A stretch of DNA of 64,000 nucleotides from Populus alba (GCF_005239225.2 NC_133291.1:2604001-2668000), one strand, 5' to 3'. Positions 35,700-48,045 are shown, numbered from the stretch's first letter. Notes: generated from the letters alone by a model not told the origin. A program made the numbers and translations.

Positions 35700-36280
35700 T
35701 GTTCCAAACCTTGAACTAAAATGTAAAACTATGGAGAATAAGTTGAAACTGTGTATTCAAATCCAACATCTTATCCTCAAAGATATGCTTGTTCCTTACA
35801 GTCTAAATACTCCACAAAATATCATATGATACCATCATTAAGGCATTTTGATGGAACTTGCTTTTTGTTATATATATCCCATCATTAACTAATAATTTGA
35901 TCTATTCTATTCAGCATGCACTTAGAAATACCAAACTAGTTCTGAAATTATTGCAACAATCTCCACGCGTGTTAGTAATGGATAAAAAGATGATTATCAT
36001 GTTCTATTTCATGTTCATAAAAGGAATATATTACTTAACTTGGATGTATCAAATGATGGCGCGTTATGAAGACTCTAATACACATTCTGCTGTGCAATAG
36101 CAACCATATGAACATTTTAATCTTAGGGAAAATCCTTTTCACAAGAGGTACGAGTAAGGAAAGTTTGCTGGATAAAAAAAAGTTATCAATTAATTTATTT
36201 TTGGACTTGATAGTAGAAGCACTATTTGCTTCTTCTCCCCCACATTCTTGTATTAGCTTTGTTTTCATGGAGAGTTATAT
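35700..36280 (-). pseudogene. decayed non-LTR (LINE) fragment, zf-RVT/RNase H region
   Basis: Minus-strand reading gives FPKIKMFIWLLLHSRM, like the zf-RVT block PK(V/I)K-FxWLxLHxRL of plant LINE reverse transcriptases. About 400 bp further on comes DILWSI-stop-TVRNKHIFEDK, like the (W)xIWxxRNxxIFE block before RNase H. Stops and frame changes are frequent. A paralogous copy lies at 40390-40860 within the duplicated NPF block. Confidence 0.6.
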
Positions 36281-37074
36281 ATATCTGCTAGCAATTAAGT
36301 CATACTTTGTAATTAATTCTCTTTGGATGGTTGTAAGTATCTTTTTCAGGCTGACACTAAGTTAAGGCGTGCTTCCCTGTATCTATCAAAGATGATGAAA
36401 ATGTTTAGAACAAGAAAAAATATGTGTGGATAGTTCTTTTAACATCTTATCATAAAACTATTTGTTTGTCCAGATGTGCCTGTTATTGTGCTTGTTTTTG
36501 CCAACTGGAGACAAATAATTATTCTTGAAAGTCTCTTCAACTACAGTGCTAATGAGACATTCTATGAATTGCCATGTTTTTGGAAAAGATGGATGAATTA
36601 TTTGGTGGCCATTAGTGAAGAAAGCCCGACACTTTTTACTGATTAGCTATTGCTTATTGATAGTGGAATGTGAAGGATCCACGAGTTTTATACGTGATCC
36701 TAAATCTTTCTTTATAATTCTAATTATTTTCAACTTATTTATATAATTTTTTGTCATTCTTTAGTCTATTTTTTTAATTAGATATCTTCATGTAAATTGA
36801 TAGAAATATATTTTTAATTGAGAAATCAAAACCCACTTAATCTGTTAAAAAACAAATCTGAAAAAAAAAACACAATGTCAGAATTAATTTATTTATTTTC
36901 ATGAATAATTCTTTTCAGTGTATCAGGTTAGCGGAAATCAAACGTACAGCGAAATCACTATTAACGGGCAGAGATAAAATGAAGGGAACTCGAAAGAAAA
37001 TCTTGCCAACTTACTGCTGTGCAAACCTTTGAAGGAAATTGCATCTCTAGACATTGATTTGATACTAAAATATT

Positions 37075-37270
37075 TAGAACAAATTAAATCCTGACGTCTC
37101 GAACAGACCAAGAACAGATTTAAACACTAATCGAGCCATCTGCTGGGTTTCCTGTTTCGCAGAATTTGCTGTGATATGCTCTGCAAATAGGAAAAAGAAA
37201 TCATCGTAGCCAAAGTGCACTGAAGTCAACTCTCTACCACTAGCACCAAGGGTGCAATGAAAACGACTTC
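37075..37270 (-). pseudogene. decayed 3'-terminal exon of an RRL (DUF155) gene
   Basis: Aligns with the last intron and last exon of the intact gene at 44400-48045. Minus-strand shared features are TTTGCAG, then CAAATTCT-C-AAACAGGAA, then TC-TGTTC-GAGA-TCAGGATTTAA. The intronic stretch GCTAGTG-TAGA is also shared. Internal deletions destroy the frame. It shows that the NPF duplication carried part of its neighbour. Confidence 0.75.
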
Positions 37271-37449
37271 CAATAAAAATAAAAATAAAAAAAAATGTCA
37301 AACATGTTGATAGTGGTGAAAATGCATTAAAGAGGAGGTGGTGGTGGTGATTTTGTGCGTTGAAAATGTCAGAAAAAAAAAATTTACAATCAATTTTAAA
37401 AGTTAATATTTTTAAAATTATCTAATAAATTAAAACTACTTACTATTTT

Positions 37450-37775
37450 TACTGTGGCAATCTAAGTGAAACAATAATCTGTCTTTTTTTTTTTTGTATT
37501 TTTTTTGAACTGTTTTTTAAAAAAAAAACTATATTTTTTTTTATTTTTTATTTTTTTATGCCTTTCAGTTTTTTCTTTCTTCTTTTCTTTTTTTTTTTTT
37601 TAATACTAAAATTACTCAGCCTTTCACTTTTAATGTGGCAATCCACAGTGAAACGATGAGTTGTTTTTTTTTTTTCTCTTTTTTTTTTGGTTTTTGAGGT
37701 GTTTTTTTTTAAACTGTTTTTTTTTTTTTTTTTTATTTTCTATGCCTTTCAGTTTTTTTTCTTCTTTTTTTTTTC
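37450..37775. repeat. T-rich direct repeat (two ~140 bp copies)
   Basis: 37450-37590 and 37633-37775 both run TGTGGCAATC, AGTGAAAC, long T tracts, then TATGCCTTTCAGTTTTTT. T tracts continue to 37930. It looks like slippage-rich non-coding DNA. Confidence 0.7.
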
Positions 37776-38669
37776 TTTTAATATTTTTTTAATTTAGTTT
37801 GTTAATGTTAATTTTTTTATTTAGTTATCAAATTTTCATGATATTGATTCCGAGTTTAATAGGTTAACTTAGTTTCACAAGTTAACCCGGATTTTTTTTG
37901 TTTTTTTTAATTAATTTTTTATTTTTTATTTTTATTTGTTAATGTTAAAAAAAATTTTATTTAGTTATCAGATTTTCATAACATATATCACAAGTTCACG
38001 AATTATTCTAGTTAATTATGAGGACAAGTGCTGAAACATGTTTTGCTGGTGTAAAATATTATGAATACAAGAAAAGAAGGAAATATTTATATTTTTAGAT
38101 CTTAACTTTTTTTGATATTTTTTTTACAAAAACAAAATTGATTTACGGCATCTGCGCGGGTCATCTAACTAGTAAATATACTAGATCTATAGATTAAATC
38201 TAAAATATTCTATACAAAACAATAACACACTTACTAGCATTTGTTTATATAATAATTAAAATATGTTATTATTTAGCAGAGCCATTAAACTAATGACAAA
38301 CTAATAATGAAACCGAAGCAGATATTCAAGTTCATATTAACTTACTAACATGTCTATTTTTCATCAATGAATAACTGGCCTAGATCTATTTCAAAAATTA
38401 AAAAAAAAATACAACGAATTATATCCACGAGGATAAACAATATTGATGATAGTAAAATTAATGAAGGTTGACTATGGTATATATTGGTGCTGGGAAAATT
38501 GACCAATATATCAATCAAATTCACAAGTACTCACAAGTCTCAATTTGTTTATTTATTTATGCAATTAAAAATAGGATTACTTTTTTATATGCTGGCTCAC
38601 ACTTTAAAAACAAGCCGAAGATAATTGTTTTTGTACTTTTTATACCTAATAAGTTATATTTATACATAA
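37776..38669. other. T-rich to AT-rich intergenic DNA, no gene seen
   Basis: It includes a stretch with GTTAACCCGGAT and GCGCGGGTCATCTAACTAGT, motifs that look like worn repeat ends, but no element boundary can be defined. Confidence 0.4.
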
Positions 38670-39023
38670 CACCTCTAATCAAATTTATTCAGTTAATTTA
38701 TTTGTAGAGTTGCATTTTGAATTCTACAAATATATTGATTAAAATAATGTGTCTTTTAACTCTATATATATTTTTGGCTTGAAAGAGTATTATTTTTATT
38801 ATAAATATTAATTTGATATTCACAGAAATAATTTAAAACAATTTTATTCTTTTTTTTGTTTTTTCAAGATAAATTTTATGTTTATGTTTGTGATAAACAA
38901 AACAAAAAATTTTAAAAAACTTATAGAAATTATAATTCTTGTTTTATCCTGAAAATATATTACTTTAACCATAACCACGTAGCAAAAAGACCCATGTAAC
39001 AAAGTTTAAATCAGAGCAGGCTA
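38670..39023. repeat. duplicate of the copia tail and NPF 3' flank
   Basis: Aligns with 30490-30760: GAGTTGCATTTTGAATT, CTACAAA-ATA, then TTGGCTTGAAAGAGTATTAT and ATGTTTGTGATAAA. It runs straight into the NPF exon-4 relic, as the parent segment runs toward the intact NPF gene, but lacks about 450 bp of the parent spacer. Confidence 0.75.
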
Positions 39024-40140
39024 CTAAGCAGAAGCCTCATTCTCATGATTCTCAGTGTTCTGGTACTTGAACAGCTTCGTACATAACAGGTAGTACCCAA
39101 AGTTCAAGAACGCTATCGCCGTCAACAACCAAAATACATAATCTAATCTCCCGTCGTTGATGTTATCAGGCAACCATCCTGTAGACCGGCGTACGGAATC
39201 GATTATTGCCTTGCTTAGATAATATCCAATCCCAATTAACAGTGATATCATAGCAGTAGAAGTGCTTCTTGGGGAATTCTTGGTAATACAAGGCAACTTG
39301 TCCTGGAAAATGAAAAGCTTCATCAACGCCAATCACGAGAAACTGAACCATAAGCTACATCGGCAAAAAACCAACGACACAAATGTGTCAAAACCCAAAC
39401 CTAGCTAGCACTGTCCTGAATATAGACGACGACGGTGGAGCTGGCTAATGGCAGTAGCAACGTACAAGGTAAGAAAATACCAACTGAAGAAAGTTACTTG
39501 ATTATTTGGCTGATCAAATTGATCGGCTCCCATTGTTGCAGTTGTGAATCGTGTGCCTCCAAGTCCTAGTGAAGCTAGTGCTAATGCCACAGAGTACAGC
39601 ATTTTGACGGGGTTTCACAAGCATATGAACCGATCACACATGGTGGAGGTCTCAAGGAATGGATTGAAGATGCAAGGGTTAACATGATGCCACCCTGAAA
39701 ATTTTAGTAAAATTATTGAGTGGCATCTTTAACTTATTGAATTAATTAATAGGAATCTATAATTTCTTTTTATTGGTTAATCAGATCATTATGTAATCTA
39801 GCAGATAATTAAGGGGTTGTTCAACGTCGTTAACGTTGGTTAATTAAAAACTTATTTATTTTGGAATCTTATGTTAAGCTTAAAAAAAAGAGAGAAGCAA
39901 GACCGACAAATTCAATCATATTCATAGTTTTTGAAAACCACTCTTTTTGAAAACAAATTGTCGGATTTATATATTTGGGAAATAAAAAACACCGATTTTT
40001 ATTTTGTCTTTAAATTTTTGAAAACATAAAACGAAAATAATAGCAAAGGACTCATAAAACTCACCACTAAAGAAGCAAAGAAAAAGGCAGTGATGACAGA
40101 GAAGGAGCTGAAAACGGAGTCTGCAATTATGGCTCCAGCA
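39024..40140 (-). pseudogene. NPF pseudogene C: exon 4 end fused to exon 3, plus part of exon 2
   Basis: 39024-39356 is nearly identical to the last ~340 bp of the intact gene, but an 8-nt deletion (between QEFPK and STSTAM) shifts the frame. At about 39356-39395 it jumps directly into exon 3 sequence (to 39694), so most of exon 4 and the exon 3 end are missing. The exon 3 part is closer to pseudogene B (shared GGTGGAGCTGG, ATGGCAGTAGCAACGTACAA). 40066-40140 is the end of exon 2 (donor CTCAC on plus), cut off at 40140 by an AT-rich ATAATAA sequence. It cannot encode a transporter. Confidence 0.88.
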
Positions 40141-40389
40141 TCAAATAATAATAACAAAGAGTATTTACTTGCTGCATCTTATAATAATAACCAAGAATAT
40201 TTACTTTTTGTACAACTTTTTTTTTTTAATAATAATTGAGATATTATTGATGGAAACAGTATACCATTAGACTATAATAAATTATAATTCAAAACACATT
40301 AAGAGACATATAAAAAAGAAGCATTGACAAATTTTTAAATCAAGAACACGTCAGTCGTCACTTACTAGTTCATGATAAAATACTGTCAA

Positions 40390-40860
40390 AGCTTCTAATT
40401 AAATCATTTCTTGCGTATGTAAAGTTCCTCTTCCAAGCCTTTAACCAAAGTATAAGATGATGGAGAATGAATTGAAACTGTGCATTTCAATCTGACATCT
40501 TATCCTTAAAGATTAGCTTGTTTCTTGTAATCTAAATACTCCATAAAATACCATACAATGACATCATTAAGGCATTTTGCCGGAAATTGCCTTTTTCCGT
40601 ATCCCGTCATTGGTTGATGATTTGATCTCTTTTATTCGGCATGCACCCAGGAATACTAAACCAGTTCTGAAATCATTTGAGTAAGGAGAGTTTCCTGGAT
40701 AAAAGATGTTATCAATTAATTCACTCTCGAACTTGACAGTATAAGCAGGTGGAGATATCTTCATCGAAGTTGAGACGTGCCCCTGCATATCCAGCAAGCA
40801 TGATGAAGATGTTATGGAGAAGGAAAATAGATGTGGATAGATATCTTTTAACATCCCACC
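40390..40860 (-). pseudogene. second copy of the LINE-like fragment
   Basis: Parallels 35640-36400: TAGTTCATGATAAAATA, AATTAAATCATTTC, CTAAATACTCCA-AAAATA and CATCATTAAGGCATTTT occur in the same order. Minus-strand reading again gives ILWSI-stop-type remnants. It is more degraded at its right end. Confidence 0.6.
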
Positions 40861-41199
40861 ACATGACCTTTTGTTTGTTCAGAAGTGGATGTGCCTGCTA
40901 TTACCAACTCGTTTTTCAAGCCTCTCCAGCTGGAAAGTTTGTGCTGATGAGATAATTTATGAATTGTCATGTGACTCATGTTCCTGAAAGAGATCAGGGA
41001 TGAAGTATCGGCAGGCCATTAATGAAGGAAGCCTGACACTTTTCACTGATAAACTCTTGCTTTTTTATAGTGGAATGTGAAGGATCGATCCACAAGTTTT
41101 ATACGTTATCCTTATAATCTTTCCTTATAATTTTAATTATTTTCAACTTAATTATATAGTTTTCTAATCTGAAAGAAGAGAAGAAGAAGAAGAACAACA

Positions 41200-41811
41200 T
41201 GTTAAAATTTATTTATTTTCAATGAATAAATTCTTTTCAGTATATCAGGTTAGCTGGAAATCAAAATGCTGTTATATGTACAGCGAAATTCACTATCAAC
41301 GGGCAAAGAGATGAAAAAATGAAGGGGAAAATCTACAGCAAGGTAAAAGGTAGCTTAACATACTTAAAAAAAATAGTAGTTGGATATATTGATGACAATG
41401 CAAAGAATAGTATCGTTTTCTCTTTTGCTCCTAAATACATTTTCTTAAAAATTTTATTGCAAGATAAAAACATAAAATCCCGAATTGAGTCACCAAAAAT
41501 ATCAATTTCTTCAATCAGGTCCTTAATGCATCATACATTTCTAAATCAAGCCTCCTGTTTAACATCTTTCCATTTTTTACCGAAAAGGTTATAGTTTACC
41601 CAAAAATGCCCTTTTCTATAGCATAATGGATGTAATCTAGATCGAGATATCAACAGATATAGACAAAGGAATAATTTGGTGACCCAATTGAGAAAACAGG
41701 TAGCTTGGGGACCTGGTTGAGATTTAGTAGAGAGTTGGGAAACTAATCTGCGGTTTGCTCCTTTTTCATAGGCGGCGATATTATGCAGACCTGGAAAAAC
41801 CTGCAACTCAC
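41200..41811. other. duplicate of RRL-adjacent DNA and unassigned spacer
   Basis: 41220-41340 parallels 36890-36990 (TTCTTTTCAGT-TATCAGGTTAGC, GTACAGCGAAAT). The remaining part to 41811 has no recognised content; the minus-strand frame 41546-41908 simply runs out of the exon 2 relic. Confidence 0.45.
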
Positions 41812-43142
41812 CAGTTAAGAAACAAAGGCAAAAACAGTAATGACAGAAAAGGAGCCGAAGAAGGAGTCGGAGATGATTGCTCCGGCAATGGGAAATAGAT
41901 TGTTGCAACCAAAGATGATATTATTGATTTGAGTAGCAATTATTTGACCACCCACTGGCAGCTAGTGTGAAGCCCATCACACCTCCTGCTTGCATGCATA
42001 CTTGCTCAGAATTAGAAATCATATTTCCATGCCATGAAAATTAGAAAACATTTAACCAACCAAGATTATTTTGTTGAAGAAAAAAAAGAAGTAATTAGAT
42101 AAATCCATCACCGAGGGCGGAATGTTAAAGGTTTGGGTGAATTATAGCTACGGTCAATATTTTTTTTATTAGTTTTATATATAAAAAAAAAATTATAATT
42201 CTTGAATGAGTTATCAAAAAATTATAAAAATTTGTGTAAAGCCTTCTAATATGATGCTTTAACTTGGGTTAAAATTTCAGAATATTTGGAGAAATTTATA
42301 AATTTGATAAAAAATCATAATTTGACCAGTTTTACGTTATTGAACGTAATTTTCAATCCGGCCATCAAATTAAGCTAAAATTTACGAGGGATCTTAAAAT
42401 ATATTGAATAAATTTGGTTAAAATTTCAAGATGGACGGAGCTTGATAGTGTTAATAAAAAAAACCGTCAAATAAAAGCAAAACGATTCATTAAGAGTAAA
42501 ATTGTTATTTTCCATTAAAAAATAAAACAAATTAGCTCTTCATTTCTTTTATATGTTGCCAACTGGACAGAAGCAGAATATGAAAAGAAAGAAAAGAAAA
42601 GGTGAGAGAGAAATAGAGAAAAGTAAGAGAAAAACATGAAGAAAAAAAATCAAAGAAAAATAAATAAAAAAAATAAGAGAATAACCTTGTAAACTTATAA
42701 AGTCCAACTTATAAAATACTAATACAAGGAAGAATCAAGTGAAGGAGGAATTGAATGAGAGAAAAAATTTAATTATTTTATTTTTCAGTTGACATGAAAT
42801 TGTTATTTTATCCCGGTTGAGGGGTTGTTATAATATTGATTCAGATTCGATTATAAATGAATTATATTTCACAAAAACATCGAAGGATGTAACTTTAATA
42901 GTGAATTTATTTTTATTTTTATGTACTTTTAAATTTATTTTTTAATATTTTAAATAGTGTATTTAAATTAAAATTTTATTATTAACTTCAAAAATTTATG
43001 TACATGAATTAATAATTAATTTTAAAAAATATTTATATATTTATTTATAACCCAAAACAGGAAATATTCCTGCTCTGCATTTGGCGTCCAACCATGATGG
43101 TGTTTGTCCGTCTTCAGTGGAGGTGGTTGCTACGGATTCCAT
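41812..43142 (-). pseudogene. NPF pseudogene D: exons 2 and 1
   Basis: 43060-43142 is an exon 1 relative starting MESVATTSTEDGQ (the intact gene starts MESLQTTSIPSDQ) but it loses the conserved GGWTTFPFI and runs into a stop. 41812-41990 is exon 2 with the donor at 41811 and the coding blocks for IINNIIFGCN and PIAGAIISDSFFGSF, with an internal deletion at its 5' side. The ~1.1 kb between is AT-rich with no coding signal. C and D may be the two halves of one gene separated by insertion of the LINE-containing block. Confidence 0.75.
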
Positions 43143-44399
43143 TATCTTTCTCACGGAATCCCCTATGCTAATTGCTATGCAGATTGGGGTTGCCATGTGC
43201 CCATTATTTATATCCATAAAAATCAGCACCGCCATAGTTATATCTTAATGATATTTAAATATTATTATATGAATATTTGTAATGTTAAAATAATATTTTT
43301 AGAGAGTAATTTTTTTTTGAATTTATTTATTTATTTTTTGTAATTAAATATAATACTTCATTATAATATTTCAAGTTTATATAAACTTGTTACTACACTA
43401 GGAATAAATATACAAAAAAAAAAAAAAACTTGATTTTCTTCTTTTTGTCTTTTTCTTATTTTTTTTTAAAGATTTAAAGGGTTTAATTATATACTAAAAG
43501 TGTTATCATTGTATGAAATAAACAAATATTTTAAAAATAATATTTTCACCATATTTAAACTCATTTTTTATTGATTTCTATTCAATTTCTTCAACAATAT
43601 CAAAATAAATTAGTGCCACAAATATTTTATTTGTCGCAGTAAAGTATAAGTATACACTCCAGGTACTTGAGTGATGTGAGGTGATGCCACAGCAATTGTG
43701 AGTTTCAACATTAATAAATATATAGCATTAATAAATGTAACATTAAATAAAGAAAGTGAAAATCTTTTTATTTTTTATTTTGAAAGGACAGTAATATTAT
43801 CTATCATCAATTTGCTTATTAAAGAGAACATTAAACACAGCGATACAGCCACAATCAAAGGCCTGCAATAAAAGCTCTCGGGATTAATTAAAAAGCAATG
43901 CCTACTTCATATTATTAAATAAGCAGCATTGGTCAATAATCCTGTAAGGGAACAGATTCTTTTTTGATAAGGTGTAAGGGATCAGGGTACAGCGGCTTAT
44001 TCTTCAATTTCTTATATTCGTTGATCCATGAACTTTCAAAATCTTACAAGGGATTAGATGCCTCAATCACTCCAAAGCAGCGTTAGTTTTAATTTATTTT
44101 TAAATATTTTAATTTATTAAAAATAAACTCATTTTAAGGGTTTCTTTTACTTTAAAATAATGCACTTTTGCAGCCACGGAGGAAAAATTGTTGTGAAATC
44201 TCCGGTGGCTTTACCTGACACATGAAAAGGGCATATATATTGGATATTCGAAACCAAGGCTGCCGAAAACTCGGTAACATATACAATCCAAATTTTATTT
44301 ACAATTTGGAAAGAAACAAAATCGAAGGTTATTTGAAAGGAAAAATCACAGCAAGTGCCCTTCCATCTGTGTCTTCTCTAGACATCGATACTACAATGA
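43143..44399. other. intergenic between NPF relics and RRL, no gene seen
   Basis: AT-rich. The end near 44230-44399 is the RRL 3' flank and has a partial counterpart near 36990-37070. Confidence 0.45.
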
Positions 44400-47300
44400 T
44401 TAGAGGAATTTAAATCCTGATCTCTGAACAAGATCGAAAACGGATATAATGATTTCAACGCTAATCAACACAATGATGAGCCATTCCAAAAAATCTGACT
44501 TCCTGTTTTGTAGAATTTCTTGAAGAAAGCGAATATTATGCTGCAAAGACAAGGAAAGGCATCACAGTAACACTACAGTTAAAGTCAGCTTTCTAGCACT
44601 AGCAGCAATAGTGCAATCACATTAATTTCTAACAAAAGCAGTACCTCAACAAACTTCAGCTTGAAATCAAGACTGGCAAATCTCTGAGTTAACTCGAATT
44701 CATCTCTGAGATATTCCCATATCTGAGCATATTTGGCATCTTTCCAAGCTATGTCTGATCTGTTGAAACCAGTGAAGTATTTTTTTGGAGTTATAGTAAA
44801 CTCATAACAAATGAAACAGAAAAAACAGAGTGAGAAAGAGACCAGATTTGCTAACCCTGGTTAAATTAGAAATTAACGGTAGGATTAGAACCTTTTTAAT
44901 TTATTTCCATTTTCAGGTGGCTAAAAATGTCTCCCGAACTTGGGAACGTCTGGTTTAGCGATGCAAGTAGAGCCATCACCCACTATGCGTCAGCCACCCA
45001 GAAAGACAGAAGTAGGTGGTTGGCCCCAACAGCAGCATGTGTAGAGACAAAACAACAGCTACAGCACAGTAAACAGCAAATGACTGCAGCTTTTGAAATC
45101 TCTGGCCCTCGTTCCCTTTTCTTCTTACTATCCATCTACGGTATAGCCTATCCTCAAAGACCCCCGATCACATCTTCTCCTAGAAGGACCTTATAGTGTG
45201 GGGCCTCTACCAGTCCAACCAAGATTGGATTGGGCCAGGAGGTTCTTGAGCTAGTTGAAATTTTTTTGGCATTCAGGATGCATTTGGTTTCCAGAAAAAA
45301 ATAGGGAAAGGAGGGGGAAGTGAGCTTCACCTTGTAGTCTAAATGACATCTTTCTATCTTTTACACATCTACATTCTGTGAACTTCCATTTGATATTAGT
45401 CAATTAGCACCATCATATATATATATAGAAAAGAGGATAATGAAAGAGAAGAGAAATCGTTTTATTCTTTATTTGGATGTGCAAATACAACAAGAAATAG
45501 ATGCTAAGAGCATGGCTTTCTTCACATATCCAAGCAAACAAAAACTTTTTATTTTAATTTCTTTGTTGATTTTTCTTTCCCTGAACCTTAATATCAAATT
45601 AAATTGGAATCAGCAACATAAATTAATTTAGTTCACTCTGCTCTATCTAATCTATTAACTAAGAATAGGAGCAATAAAATAGCCACAATTAAAATGAAGA
45701 AAAATTAAACAGTTTCCCTTGCAATGGCCATTAAAACCCTTACCTCTCAAAAAGCCCAAGCTTTAGAATCACATCAGCAAGATTAGAATTGGCCTTCCCC
45801 ACTATTTGAAAAAGCTTTTTGCTGTCCATAGAAAATGTTCCAGTCTTTTCCATCCCACGATTTATGTCAGTAAATTCAGCAACCATTCCATCAACCTAGA
45901 GAAGAAGAAAAGGTTGTAAAACATAGTCATGAAACTTACACATGTAACACTTAAAGAATATCATGGTTCAAACCTGGCGTCCATAGTAGTCAAGAGCTAT
46001 ACTTTGACCAAGAACACTACCAATCATCCGTATTCCATCAGTGTTCAAGAACTGCAGCATAATGTAATCCAATCCACCTTGCATCCATGTGTTTAGAGTT
46101 GGCTTCTCTCTCACCTCATACTCTTGCATTTGAGAAAATAGAATAAAGTCCAATAAATTGAAAAACAATAGAGCATGATAGATTAATAGCATGAGAGAGA
46201 AGGTAAAAATAAACTAAAGAGACCACACAATTAGATGCAAAAAGAACTGCTCTCCATGGTATAAAGTCAATATATAGTATCCAATGAATAATCAATGTCA
46301 ACATTTCCACCAACAAAGTATTTCTCTTCAATAATCTAATTGTGTATCTCTTCTGTTCTTGATTAAGTAGTTTTCAATGACAATTAACTCATTTCTTTTT
46401 GCATCCCCATTGATGCATTAATCAACATTTTTCACAAATTTTACAAGCAGAAGCCCTTACCTTCATATGTTTCATTACTTAATGCCCACTGCTGGATAAA
46501 TAACTTTAGCAGCTAATCCCGTTCAATAACCCAAAAAATCCCTTATCTTGGTTCAATCAAACAGGTCATACCGGAATAGCTATTAATGATACCGTGCAAT
46601 TTATGCGACCAGATGTACAAACAGTATGTATGCGATTAGCCGCTTCAATGGGATCTTTTATCCTGGTCCAAAATGAAAAAAAATAACTTTCTTCTATATA
46701 TTATATACTTGAATTGCCATATCATCACCATCATGAGAAAATGTATAAATATACTAATTGTGCTTCAGCTACCTTGATTAAATTATCTCAGATTTTGAAG
46801 CAATCTCTAAAAGGTAGAGGTGTAACATTGTGATTTTGAAAATAGAATAAAAACAGTAAGAGAGCTTACCATCCTTCCTCATTTCAGGGAGCAATCCTGA
46901 GGCATGCTTCCTTACAAGGTTCAGATATTCATCAACCTCATGTTCACGGACATTAAACAAAACTATGGATCCATATTGGAATACTACCATGTAGCAGCAA
47001 TTACTTCCACTTATGCAAGTACCCAGACCCTGAAAACAACTTAAAATCACCTTCAGTAATCCCTTCAAACTGATTTATCATTAAAGAGAAGCATATGGGT
47101 TACTCATACTATGATTAACAAGAGAATAGATTTAATTGCACAGTAAATTGCACCTATCCTCTATAGAATGCAAGGGAAAAACAGTAGATTTCACTTTGAT
47201 AACAGCAGCTTAACCGAGACAAAAAAATCCATGATTAATTCAAAACAAAAAAAAGAGCAATTTAAGCATAAAAACATGGACATCGACTTCACATTGTTCA

Positions 47301-48045
47301 TTTCACAGTAAGATCAACCTTTACGGATTCGATACAGTAAAAGAAGAAAGATCCCACTCTGCTACCATAATCCTCTAACTCATTCCAGTAAAACAGGCAA
47401 CTTAAATGAATGTGACGACACTTACAGCGGCTTGAGAGAGATTCCCAAACTTAAGAACAACATAATTTGTCATTCGCGATGTTGGTGGTATAAATTTTTT
47501 CTTGTTCTGCTCCACTAAGCTTTTCAAATCCACACTACAGCAAAAACAATAATAATTAGCTGTTAAGTTTAATTGAGAACTGCAGAGAATAAAAAGAAAA
47601 ATAAATCGAAGTAACCAAACTACAACCTAGTAGAGAATAAAAAAGCGCGAACAGGAATGGACTGCCGAGCGTCCTCCTCGATTTTCGTGCCTTCACCACC
47701 ATCACCGAGCTCCGAACATGTCACCGGCTCATTCCAGCCCACAGCCGTGTGCTGCTGATTTGGAGGGGCGGAGGACGAAATTGAAGAAATGCGCCTCACA
47801 GGCACCAAATTACGACCGCGGCCCAAAGCAACACTATTAATGTAGTGTGTAGTGAAAGCGAGAATTGGAGAGGGGGGATAGGGGGTTGATGAGGAGATAG
47901 TTAGGGTTTTGGAGAGAAAGAAAAAATGGAGAGAGTTTGGTGGTTTAAGAGAAGGGAGGGAGGGAGGGTTTTGGTGGTGAGAGAGGAGGACAGTACGGAC
48001 AGGTAAGCGGACTGTTTTCAAGTGAGCATCAATGGTCCGCCACAT
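44400..48045 (-). CDS. RRL: RETARDED ROOT GROWTH-like DUF155 protein, probably mitochondrial
   Basis: Seven exons on the minus strand: 47627-48045, 47426-47534, 46870-47029, 45974-46122, 45744-45895, 44645-44759 and 44400-44540. All are GT-AG and in frame, giving 414 aa. The first ~100 residues are basic, Ser/Pro-rich and low in acids ([19 protein letters not shown]), as in a mitochondrial presequence. The DUF155 (RMD1/Sif2-type) domain follows: [98 protein letters not shown] and [22 protein letters not shown]-terminal membrane segment, [16 protein letters not shown], ends the protein. The Arabidopsis RRG and RRL proteins share this plan; RRG is mitochondrial and affects root meristem cell division. 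Intron 3 contains a plastid-like fragment. Confidence 0.92.
46522..46669 (+). pseudogene. clpP1: plastid clpP fragment in an RRL intron (NUPT)
   Basis: Plus-strand reading is open for about 49 codons and resembles part of plastid ClpP1: PKNPL, then [20 protein letters not shown], then [12 protein letters not shown]. The conserved block in plastid ClpP is AIYDTMQFVxPDVxTxCMGL followed by [10 protein letters not shown] with the catalytic Ser. The catalytic Ser of the ASMGSF block remains, but NSPGGW is altered to NQTGHT. No start or flanking plastid genes are present. It lies antisense in the intron between exons 3 and 4, so it is most likely an old nuclear insertion of plastid DNA. Confidence 0.75.

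Noticed and set aside
38030..38175. Possible Helitron end (GCGCGGGTCATCTAACTAGT)
   Set aside because: The motif ends in a CTAGT-like sequence, but the next base is not T, no hairpin was found just before it and no 5' TC end could be located.
44927..45196. 89-codon plus-strand frame inside an RRL intron
   Set aside because: It is antisense to the intron, has no recognisable family and no splice or promoter context; chance is the simplest explanation.
46116..46331. Minus-strand 71-codon frame in the RRL intron
   Set aside because: It overlaps the exon 4 acceptor in another frame and is hydrophobic AT-rich intron sequence.
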